A DNA stretch of 64,000 nucleotides from a bacterium BMS3Bbin08. Its GTDB lineage: Bacteria; Nitrospirota; Thermodesulfovibrionia; UBA6902; BMS3Bbin08. Shown piece by piece: positions 20,977 to 28,831 of this stretch. The notes under the pieces are model-generated. The model was not told where the DNA came from, did no database searches, and worked only from the letters and a program-made list of their open reading frames with translations. Numbering within the stretch: position 1 is the first letter of the stretch; each line of letters opens with the position of its first letter. A program made the position numbers and the translations under genes. Where the stretch lies: positions 1-64,000 of the forward strand of contig BDTR01000039.1 of the NCBI GenBank assembly GCA_002897775.1, written 5' to 3'.

Positions 20977-21548
20977 TTTCTATCTCCCAGGTTTAAAAAA
21001 TTCCGCAACAGGTCGTGGCCCGCCTTTGTCAGTATGGACTCCGGGTGGAACTGGACGCCTTCAACAACAAACTCCCTGTGTCTTATCCCCATGATCTCGT
21101 CCGTGTCTGTCCACGCGGTTATTTCAAAGCAGTCGGCAAGGGTCTCTTTTTTTATGATAAGCGAGTGGTACCGTGTTGCCTCAAAAGGATCTGGCAGGCC
21201 ACTGAAAACGGTCTTTCCGTCATGATGGATCATGGATGTCTTTCCGTGCATCAGTCGCGGCGCGTTTATTATCTCCCCGCCAAAGGCGGCCCCGATTGAC
21301 TGATGTCCCAGGCAGACGCCCAGGATAGGAACTTTACCGCTGAAATGCTGTACCACTTTTATTGATATGCCCGCTTCATTCGGTGTGCGCGGCCCGGGTG
21401 AGATAACTATCCGTTCGGGGCCGAGTTTTTCTATCTCTTTGATAGTTATCCTGTCGTTCCTGTAGACGCGTATGTCCTGCCCGAGTTCACCAAGGTATTG
21501 GACCAGGTTATAGGTAAACGAATCGTAGTTGTCGATCATTAATAACAT
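20973..21548 (-). CDS. trpG: Anthranilate/aminodeoxychorismate synthase glutamine amidotransferase component
   Basis: [19 protein letters not shown]...[10 protein letters not shown]...[11 protein letters not shown]. Confidence 0.96.
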   Translation of the reverse strand: MLLMIDNYDSFTYNLVQYLGELGQDIRVYRNDRITIKEIEKLGPERIVISPGPRTPNEAGISIKVVQHFSGKVPILGVCLGHQSIGAAFGGEIINAPRLMHGKTSMIHHDGKTVFSGLPDPFEATRYHSLIIKKETLADCFEITAWTDTDEIMGIRHREFVVEGVQFHPESILTKAGHDLLRNFLNLGDRK

Positions 21549-21560
21549 ATCTTCACTTCC

Positions 21561-21595
21561 GTTAATAGTTAATCGTTAATAGTTAATAGTAACAG
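21561..21595. repeat. Heptamer array (GTTAATA)n
   Basis: GTTAATA GTTAATC GTTAATA GTTAATA GTAACAG. Confidence 0.8.
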
Positions 21596-21631
21596 ATAAA
21601 ACTACCGTGTTACAGTACGAAATGTCGTTAA

Positions 21632-21669
21632 CCGCTTGAACGGTTTGAACAGTTTGAACGGCTTGAACT
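21632..21669. repeat. Nonamer array (GNTTGAACR)x4
   Basis: GCTTGAACG GTTTGAACA GTTTGAACG GCTTGAACT. Confidence 0.8.
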
Positions 21670-21683
21670 TTACTTCTCACTTC

Positions 21684-23189
21684 TTAGTTCAATTCCTTTT
21701 CGGCCATTTCTATTGCCTTGAACATTCCCTTTGCCTTGTTCAAAGTCTCCTTGTATTCCAGTTCAGGGTCTGAGTCCGCGACTATGCCGGCGCCCGCCTG
21801 TATATAAGCGGTTTGTTTTTTCAGACCCGTCTGATCCGCCGAGGCGGAAAAGATTATCGTCCTGATGGTTATACACATATCCATATTGCCGGAGAAGCTG
21901 AAATATCCAACACAACCGGCATACGGTCCCCGCTTTGCGGGCTCCAGCTCTTCAATGATCTCCATGGCACGTATCTTCGGCGCGCCGGTCACTGTGCCCG
22001 CGGGGAATGACGCCCTTAAGACATCTAACGCGTCCAGTCCGTTCTTAAGCCTGCCGACAATATTTGATACAAGATGCATTACATGGGAGTATTTTTCGAC
22101 TGTCATGAGTTCATTGACCTCAACAGTGCCTGTGGTCGCGACCCGTCCCACGTCATTTCGTCCGAGGTCGACAAGCATGATATGTTCGGCAAGTTCTTTA
22201 GGGTCGTTTTTCAGCTCCTGTTCCATCTGGTCGTCTCTTTTCTGATTTTCGCCTCTTTTTCTTGTCCCTGCTATCGGCCTGAGCTCTATTGTATCACCTT
22301 CAAGCCTCACAAGTATCTCAGGAGAGGAGCCGACAAGCGTGCTTTTCCCGGTATTAATGCAGAACATATAAGGCGACGGGTTTATGACCCTGAGCGCCCT
22401 GTAGGTATTTACCGGGTGCGCGTTTGTATCCCTCTGGAAATTCTGCGATAATACTATCTGAATCACATCACCGGCATGCACATAGTCCTTTGCCTTTTCA
22501 ACTGCCTTTAGAAAGTCCTGCTTTGAAAAATTGGACTGAAAGTCTGCCTGTGGTTCTGTCTCAGATGTTCCGGAGTTCTTTGGCAGGACAACCTTTGATT
22601 TAAGTTTTTTTACTATGTTGTCAATTTTTTTCAGGGCCCCGTCATAAGCCTCTTTCGGGTCACCCTCTACGTGCGCGTTTGATATCACCTTGATCGTCTG
22701 TGTCAGGTTGTCAAAGACAAGCAGGGTGTCAGTAAGCATCAGAAAAACATCAGGCATGTTCAGGCCCTTATGCCGCCTGTCGGGCAGTCTCTCAAAATGG
22801 CGCACAGTGTCATAACCTATATAGCCCACAAAACCTCCGAAGAACCTCGGAAGCCCGGGCATGATCACAGGTTTGTACTTTTTTAATTCCTCTGATATGA
22901 CCTCAAGCGGGTCATGCCTGAACCGTTTTTTTTCCTTTTTGCCGTCTCTTTTGATCGTCAGACTCTTTCCTTTACCCTCGATCGTCAGTGACGGGTCTCC
23001 TCCGATAAAAGAGTATCTTGCCCATTTCTCCCCGCCCTCAGCGCTTTCAAGCAGGAATCCTGTCTTTCCCTTTAACTTGAGAAAAGCTGACAGGGGAGTG
23101 TCAAGGTCAGCCAGTATCTCTTTATACACAGGGATAAGGTTGCCCTCTCTGGTTTTCTCCTTAAACTCTTTAAAATCAGGGTAGATCAT
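21684..23189 (-). CDS. trpE: Anthranilate synthase component I
   Basis: NPSPYMFCINTG...SSPEILVRLEG...IAGTRKRG...FPAGTVTGAPKIRAMEII. Confidence 0.97.
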   Translation of the reverse strand: MIYPDFKEFKEKTREGNLIPVYKEILADLDTPLSAFLKLKGKTGFLLESAEGGEKWARYSFIGGDPSLTIEGKGKSLTIKRDGKKEKKRFRHDPLEVISEELKKYKPVIMPGLPRFFGGFVGYIGYDTVRHFERLPDRRHKGLNMPDVFLMLTDTLLVFDNLTQTIKVISNAHVEGDPKEAYDGALKKIDNIVKKLKSKVVLPKNSGTSETEPQADFQSNFSKQDFLKAVEKAKDYVHAGDVIQIVLSQNFQRDTNAHPVNTYRALRVINPSPYMFCINTGKSTLVGSSPEILVRLEGDTIELRPIAGTRKRGENQKRDDQMEQELKNDPKELAEHIMLVDLGRNDVGRVATTGTVEVNELMTVEKYSHVMHLVSNIVGRLKNGLDALDVLRASFPAGTVTGAPKIRAMEIIEELEPAKRGPYAGCVGYFSFSGNMDMCITIRTIIFSASADQTGLKKQTAYIQAGAGIVADSDPELEYKETLNKAKGMFKAIEMAEKELN

Positions 23190-23254
23190 AACCCCATATT
23201 GTACGACACCTGCAAATCCTTTGGCAAATATTTGGGAATCAGCAAGAACCTGCC

Positions 23255-23495
23255 GGTCGAAGTTCGCGTATGTAATACCAAAATAGAAATGTCCTAAAAA
23301 CGGTCATGCTATATAACCCTTTTAAAACATCCCTGTCTGTCATGCTGGCTTGTCCAGCATCCTTCTAAACAAGTCTGAAAGATTCCCGACAAGCGGGAAT
23401 GACACCTGCATTGAGTCAATGCAAAAACAGGACATTTCTAAATTGGTAAGAATAGGACATTTCTAAATTGGTTTGACAGGTCGAAGTTCGCGTAT
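23255..23495. mobile_element. Small non-coding element: 17-bp direct repeats around imperfect TIRs (ACCAAAATAGAAATGTCCT ... AGGACATTTCTAAATTGGT)
   Basis: GGTCGAAGTTCGCGTAT at 23255-23271 and 23479-23495; right end has tandem AGGACATTTCTAAATTGGT; no transposase ORF. Confidence 0.55.
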
Positions 23496-23547
23496 TGACA
23501 AGTTTCGGGTGTATTCATTACTATTTATATCTGTTTTAGAGTATAAT

Positions 23548-23590
23548 ATTAAGTTAAAATTAAGAATTGAGAGTTGAAAATTGATGAATC
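23548..23590. repeat. Heptamer array AATTGAR-type
   Basis: AAGTTAA AATTAAG AATTGAG AGTTGAA AATTGAT. Confidence 0.65.
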
Positions 23591-23623
23591 ACAGGTCCAT
23601 AATTTTTAACTTTTGCAGTTAAT

Positions 23624-23698
<75 letters not shown>

Positions 23699-23712
23699 TA
23701 TATTTTGAGAAA

Positions 23713-23843
23713 TTTCGAAGATAAGAGGATGACCCTGCACCATTTTGCAAAAGCAAAATGAACCGTGAGGGCCGGGGGAAGTTTGGCAACTACATTTTCT
23801 GGTATGCTCATCCTCTCAGCTTCTTATCTTCATTAACTTCTTA
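23713..23843. repeat. Palindrome GAAGATAAGAGGATGA ... TCATCCTCTCAGCTTCTTATCTTC with an inserted hairpin CATTTTGCAAAAGCAAAATG
   Basis: Read directly between the two tRNAs. Confidence 0.7.
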
Positions 23844-23850
23844 AGGAATC

Positions 23851-23926
23851 GGCGACGTACCCAAGTGGCTAAGGGGGAGGTCTGCAAAACCTTTATTCAG
23901 CGGTTCGAATCCGCTCGTCGCCTCCA
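23851..23926 (+). tRNA. tRNA-Cys(GCA), CCA encoded
   Basis: Acceptor GGCGACG/CGTCGCC; anticodon loop CTGCAAA; GTTCGAATC. Confidence 0.95.
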
Positions 23927-23938
23927 GTTCTAAAAAAA

Positions 23939-24031
23939 AGTAGAGAGTAGAGGGTAGCAAGTAGCAAGAAAAAAATCTACGATCTAAAATGTGAAATCAA
24001 AGATCTCTCTGTTTTCCACTCCCTACTTCTT
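23939..24031. repeat. Heptamer palindrome (GTAGAGA)n, same theme as 11037
   Basis: GTAGAGA GTAGAGG GTAGCAA GTAGCAA GAAAAAA ... TCTCTCTGTTTTCCACTCCCTACTTC. Confidence 0.75.
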
Positions 24032-24039
24032 AAAATGAA

Positions 24040-24612
24040 ATGAAAACTATCGCTTTCTTGGCAAGCCCGAGAAAAGAAGGGAACACGGAAGTTCTTTTAA
24101 ACGAAGCTGTCAGGGGCATAGAGGAGTCAGGTTCAGAGGTCCGGCTCTTTGACCTTAATTCCATGGATATCCAGCCGTGCCAGGACTGCGGCGGATGTGA
24201 AGAGACCGGAGAGTGCGTTGTGCGCGATGATATGGATGTGGTGTATGACGCTATCAGGACCGCTGACAGGATAATGCTGGCGTCGCCCATTTTCTTTTTT
24301 GCCCTGAGCGCCCAGGCAAAGATAATGATAGACAGGTGCCAGAGTTTCTGGTGCGAGAAATATCTGCTGAAAAAACCCGTGCAGGCAGGGCCGTCCGGCA
24401 GGAAAGGCCTGCTGCTTCTTGTTGGCGGAATGAAAAAAGATATCGGCATTCAGTGCGCGGGGTCAAGCGCAACCGCTTTTTTCAGGACAATAAGTGTGCC
24501 TGAACACCAGACACTGAGTTTTCCGGGCATTGACAGCAAAGGCGAGATCCTTAAACATCCGACCGCGCTTAAGGACGCATACGAAGCAGGCAGAAAGCTG
24601 GCAGCTTTTTAA
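24040..24612 (+). CDS. NADPH-dependent FMN reductase / iron-sulfur flavoprotein family
   Basis: MKTIAFLASPRKEGNTEVLLNEAVRGI...CQDCGGCEETGECVVRDDM...ASPIFFFALSAQAKIMIDR. Confidence 0.9.
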   Translation: MKTIAFLASPRKEGNTEVLLNEAVRGIEESGSEVRLFDLNSMDIQPCQDCGGCEETGECVVRDDMDVVYDAIRTADRIMLASPIFFFALSAQAKIMIDRCQSFWCEKYLLKKPVQAGPSGRKGLLLLVGGMKKDIGIQCAGSSATAFFRTISVPEHQTLSFPGIDSKGEILKHPTALKDAYEAGRKLAAF

Positions 24613-24864
24613 AAAGCTGCTGATTTCAAACGCAGTTAACTTATTGACGCATATAAATTATTAATGATATACTCAACATGTGAAAAGGGACAGAAATGAA
24701 AATTTCAGGATCAATGTTCCTGTAACACCGGCTACAGATAAACTGTTTTTTCTCCAGGCGTCAATTTCCATGGTTTATTCTCCGGTCAAAAGCGCCCGGA
24801 GTCCTCGATATCCTTATCATTTCCATTTCAACAGGTCTGCACGCAAACAAGAGAGGATACTTTT

Positions 24865-25233
24865 ATGAAGGCCATTCTTATCGTGGATGATTCAGAGGCC
24901 ACAAGATCATTGATCAGGTCGGCGATAGAGGAGATAAGCGACGTGGATACGTTTGAAGCTGCTACCGGGTTTGAAGCGCTGAAGATCCTGCCGTCTCAGA
25001 AATTTGACCTGATAATGGTAGACATTAACATGCCTGATATAAATGGCCTGGAACTTATAAATTTCGTAAAAAACAATGAATTATATAAAGATATCCCCGT
25101 TGTTATCGTATCAACGGAAAGCAGTGAAGAGGACAGGAAAAGGGGAATAGATCTGGGCGCTTTCGCCTATCTGGTAAAACCTTTTAAGGCCGAGGTACTT
25201 CAGGACACAGTTAAAAAGGCGTTGAACTTATGA
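24865..25233 (+). CDS. CheY-like response regulator
   Basis: ILIVDDSEATRSLIRSAI...MVDINMPDINGLELI...VKPF. Confidence 0.93.
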   Translation: MKAILIVDDSEATRSLIRSAIEEISDVDTFEAATGFEALKILPSQKFDLIMVDINMPDINGLELINFVKNNELYKDIPVVIVSTESSEEDRKRGIDLGAFAYLVKPFKAEVLQDTVKKALNL

Positions 25234-27212
25234 GCTCATCAAAAAAAGATTTTATTGCAGAGGCTGAGGAGATCATTGAGAACGCCAATGCGTGTCTTCT
25301 GGAACTGCAGAGCGGTTTTAATCCTGATACGCTGAATTCCCTGTTCCGCGCGCTCCACACAATGAAAGGCCTGTCAGGGCTCTTTGGCCTGCGGGGCATT
25401 ACTGACCTCAGTCATTCCCTGGAATCGATCCTTGATGATCTTAGGCTCGGGAAACTTGATTTTAATGATGACGCCATCAGTTTCATATTCAGCAATATGG
25501 ATATTCTCAGGGGGCTGATAGTACAGGTAAGCCAGGACAAGGACACTGACGACGTAAGTGACGCCATTAAGGCGGTAACAGAGTTCAGAGAGGCGGGCAG
25601 GTCAAAAGAAAAAGGATCGTCTGCCGATGATATCGGTATAAGCCCGGCTGTTTTAAAGGTCCTTTCCGAGTATGAAGAGCACCGGCTTAAAAGCAATATA
25701 AAGGAAGGAAAGCGGCTATATTTTGTGAAGGCGGTTTACGCGCTTACGGATTTTGCTCCCGGGCTTGAGAACCTTAACACTGCTTTGAAGTCCTTAGGCG
25801 AGATAATAGCAACACTGCCTGTATCAGAAGGTGTGCCGGAAGGCTCTATAGGGTTTAACCTGCTTTTTGGAAGCGATTCAGGCACAGATGATATCAAACC
25901 AAAGGTCGCCCCCGCGGAGGTAGAGGAAATATCACTTCCAAAGAGTGAAGAGCCGCCCCCCCGGGCGCCAAAGGCTCCGGAGGTATCATTAAAGAGCTCT
26001 ACCAATACAGTAAGAGTAGATATCGATAAGCTCGATAAAATCCTGAGTACGGTTGGGGAGCTTGTGCTGGCCAAAGGCGCCGTTGTCAGGATCGGCAATG
26101 AGCTGGCTGAAAGTGTGGGCTATACCGCGTTGACGCTGGATGTTTTTAAGATCACTCAGACCCTTGACAGAAAGCTTACAGAGCTTCAGGGACATATCCT
26201 TGAGTTAAGGATGGTTCCGTTCAGCCAGATATTTACCAGGCTCGCTCAGGTTGTAAGAAGGTATACGAGAGAGGTTAAAAAAGAGATAGACCTTGAACTC
26301 TTTGGTGAAGATACAGAGATAGACAAGCTCCTGGCAGAAGAGATAATCGACCCGCTCGTACATCTTATCAGGAACTGTATTGATCATGGTATAGAACCCG
26401 CTGATAAGAGAAAGGCTGCCGGCAAAAAAGAGCGCGGCACAGTGACACTTAAGGCGTTTCCAAAGGGCAATAACGTAATAGTCTCTGTTCATGACGACGG
26501 CGCGGGCATTAATACCGGGAAGATCCTTCAGAAGGCGATTGAGCGTAACCTGGTGCCAGAGGACGAAGACCTTGAACGAAATGAAGTGCTCGATTTGATC
26601 TTCCTTCCGGGACTCAGCACAAAAGAACAGATAAGCGATATTTCAGGCAGGGGCGTGGGCATGGACATTGTAAAGGAAAAGCTGACATTGTTTGGAGGTT
26701 TTGTTGAGGTAGAGTCGGAAAGCGGTGAGGGGACCACATTCACGCTTACATTGCCCATAACTCTTGCCATTGTCAAGGCCCTGATAGTAAGTGTGGGAAA
26801 TGAGATGTTCGCCATACCATTGACATCCATCTCGGAGACGTTTATTGTACAGCCCTCAAAGATCCAGACCATTGAAGAGAGAGAGGTTATTGAGATCAGG
26901 GGTGAAATGCTGCCTTTACTGAGAGTGGCCAGGGTATTCGGCCTCGAGGAGACGGCCGTGGACGAATATTTCGCGGTAGTGATCGGTTTTGCGGGCAAGA
27001 GGCTTGGACTTCTGGTGGACACGCTGTCCGAGCAGACAGAGATAATCATTAAACCGCTTGGTGAGCATTTAAAAGGCATCCGGGGACTGGCAGGGGCCGC
27101 TGAGGTGGGCAGGCACGAAATAATTCTCGTTCTTGATGTTGAGGCCATGATGGAGGAATCTTTTTCAGGTAAGAAAAAGACAAGCCGGGCCGCATCAGAT
27201 ATAAAGACTTAA
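25230..27212 (+). CDS. cheA: Chemotaxis histidine kinase CheA
   Basis: Hpt LFRALHTMKGLSGLFG; P3 DIDKLDKILSTVGELVLAKG; catalytic LIRNCIDHGIEPADKR; C-terminal CheW-like domain. Confidence 0.96.
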   Translation: MSSSKKDFIAEAEEIIENANACLLELQSGFNPDTLNSLFRALHTMKGLSGLFGLRGITDLSHSLESILDDLRLGKLDFNDDAISFIFSNMDILRGLIVQVSQDKDTDDVSDAIKAVTEFREAGRSKEKGSSADDIGISPAVLKVLSEYEEHRLKSNIKEGKRLYFVKAVYALTDFAPGLENLNTALKSLGEIIATLPVSEGVPEGSIGFNLLFGSDSGTDDIKPKVAPAEVEEISLPKSEEPPPRAPKAPEVSLKSSTNTVRVDIDKLDKILSTVGELVLAKGAVVRIGNELAESVGYTALTLDVFKITQTLDRKLTELQGHILELRMVPFSQIFTRLAQVVRRYTREVKKEIDLELFGEDTEIDKLLAEEIIDPLVHLIRNCIDHGIEPADKRKAAGKKERGTVTLKAFPKGNNVIVSVHDDGAGINTGKILQKAIERNLVPEDEDLERNEVLDLIFLPGLSTKEQISDISGRGVGMDIVKEKLTLFGGFVEVESESGEGTTFTLTLPITLAIVKALIVSVGNEMFAIPLTSISETFIVQPSKIQTIEEREVIEIRGEMLPLLRVARVFGLEETAVDEYFAVVIGFAGKRLGLLVDTLSEQTEIIIKPLGEHLKGIRGLAGAAEVGRHEIILVLDVEAMMEESFSGKKKTSRAASDIKT

Positions 27213-27267
27213 AACGGCATTGAAATTTTATTGGTTGTATAACGGATAGTACGCAGCGGGGCGAGAT

Positions 27268-28077
27268 ATGTATGAGGAATTTTTCAGACTGAAGATCAGA
27301 CCGTTCAGTAAAACGCCTGATCCAAAATTTCTCTTTTACAGCAAAGCCCATGAAGAGGCGCTGGCTAGGCTTCTTCTGGGTGTGGAGGAAAAAGAACTGA
27401 TCCTTTTGACGGGGGAGGTAGGGTCAGGCAAAACGACCCTTTCGCGCGTGTTGATGGATTCGCTTGGAGAAAAATACAGGGTTATCTCAATACTGAACCC
27501 CCGGCTTACAGCCATTCAGTTCTTAAGGTCTATTGCAAAGGGGTTCGACATTGATGCGATCCGGTTCAAGGACGAACTGCTTGAAACGATCTATGAGAAA
27601 GTATACGAGGATTACAACAACGGTGTAACGCCTGTGATAATTATCGATGAGGCTCAGCTAATACCGTATAAAAGCACTTTTGAAGAGATACGCCTGCTTA
27701 CAAATTTTCAGCTTGACGATGAGAACCTTCTTAGCGTGATCCTCATTGGACAGCCGGACCTGAACAAAAGGCTTGAACGCAAGCCGTATCTTCCTTTAAG
27801 ACAGAGGATCGGTTTCAGATATCACCTTAACCCTCTTAGCGATGATGAAGTGCGGGAGTATGTGATACACAGACTGAAGGTGGCGGGCGGGACCGATCTG
27901 CTTTTCAGCGAAGAGGCTATAGAGGCGCTATCCAGGTTCTCCAGAGGGATCCCCAGAAATATCAATAATATTGCGTCCAGTTCCCTGCTTGAAGGCTTTG
28001 GCACTGACTCGCATGTCATATCAAAAGAAATTGTGGATGACGTGGCACATGAACTTGGCCTGAACGGGGTGAAGTAA
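27268..28077 (+). CDS. ExeA/GspA-like AAA+ ATPase
   Basis: MYEEFFRLKIRPFSKTPDPKFLFYSKAHEEALARLL...LTGEVGSGKTTLSRVL...VIIIDEAQLI. Confidence 0.92.
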   Translation: MYEEFFRLKIRPFSKTPDPKFLFYSKAHEEALARLLLGVEEKELILLTGEVGSGKTTLSRVLMDSLGEKYRVISILNPRLTAIQFLRSIAKGFDIDAIRFKDELLETIYEKVYEDYNNGVTPVIIIDEAQLIPYKSTFEEIRLLTNFQLDDENLLSVILIGQPDLNKRLERKPYLPLRQRIGFRYHLNPLSDDEVREYVIHRLKVAGGTDLLFSEEAIEALSRFSRGIPRNINNIASSSLLEGFGTDSHVISKEIVDDVAHELGLNGVK

Positions 28078-28087
28078 TGGAGTTTTT

Positions 28088-28831
28088 ATGGATATAGCAA
28101 GGATCAGAAAAAAACTGAAAGCAAAGGCCTCTGACGCGCAGAAAAAAGCCCTTCGGCAGGCTCAGGATAAAACTGTGCAGCCGTCAGAGGAAGAGATAAA
28201 ACATGGTGCAGGGGATACTCCGCAGGCAAATGATACGGAAAAAGTAGATATTATTCCGGAGACCCCTGGAGAGCAGAAGCCTTCGGAAAAAATCCTTCGA
28301 CCCCCTCGACAGGCCTGCCTACCGGACAGGCAGGCTAGGGACGAAACAGAGCAGGCTGATACAGGCCGGGCAGAGACCGGTGCCACTGAAGAAGTTGAAC
28401 CGGTAACAATACTTGAGATACTGGTTTTTAAGGTCTCAAACGAAGACTATGCGATAAGAATATCTGATCTGCAGGAAGTACTTAACAAGCAAAAATTTGT
28501 CAGGGTGCCCAGGGCGCCGGCTTATTTATTGGGCATAACATCGGTTCGTGGTAAAATACTTCCTGTTGTGGACCTCAGGAAGCGGCTGGAGCTTTCAGAA
28601 GATAACGAGGGGAAGGAAAAGATAATCATTCTGTCAGGAGAAAAAGAACCGATAGGTATTCTGGTCGGCGCGGTTTCAGATGTGCAAAGGTTTCCTGAGG
28701 ACGGGCTTTTGCCCCCTCCGTCCACGCTGTCAGACGAGGAAAAGAGATTTATAGAGGGTGTGGTAAAGATAAAAAATAAATTTGTATCTATTTTAAAAGT
28801 TGACGAGATACTCGGGATGGAGGAATTATGA
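28088..28831 (+). CDS. CheW-like protein with long N-terminal linker that contains interspersed-repeat sequence
   Basis: CheW domain [25 protein letters not shown]...[21 protein letters not shown]; linker has RQAQDK and [15 protein letters not shown]. Confidence 0.88.
   Translation: MDIARIRKKLKAKASDAQKKALRQAQDKTVQPSEEEIKHGAGDTPQANDTEKVDIIPETPGEQKPSEKILRPPRQACLPDRQARDETEQADTGRAETGATEEVEPVTILEILVFKVSNEDYAIRISDLQEVLNKQKFVRVPRAPAYLLGITSVRGKILPVVDLRKRLELSEDNEGKEKIIILSGEKEPIGILVGAVSDVQRFPEDGLLPPPSTLSDEEKRFIEGVVKIKNKFVSILKVDEILGMEEL
28151..28175. repeat. CAGGCTCAGGATAAA repeat fragment inside CheW-like ORF
   Basis: CTTCGGCAGGCTCAGGATAAAACTG; same core in reverse complement at 44975-45012. Confidence 0.65.
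28292..28345. repeat. TTCGACCCCCTCGACAGG-CCTGCCTACCGGACAGGCAGG-CTAGGGACGAA palindromic repeat inside CheW-like ORF
   Basis: CCTGCCTaccggACAGGCAGG hairpin nested in TTCGACCCCC...AGGGACGAA. Confidence 0.7.

Noticed and set aside
20170-21225. 351-aa plus-strand ORF
   Set aside because: Antisense to trpD/trpG, no domain; shadow ORF of high-coding-density sequence.
23190-23254. trp attenuator/leader peptide upstream of trpE
   Set aside because: No short ORF with tandem Trp codons or terminator/antiterminator pair was evident on the minus strand.
24680-24868. 62-aa ORF upstream of cheY
   Set aside because: No RBS or domain evident and composition not protein-like; left unannotated.
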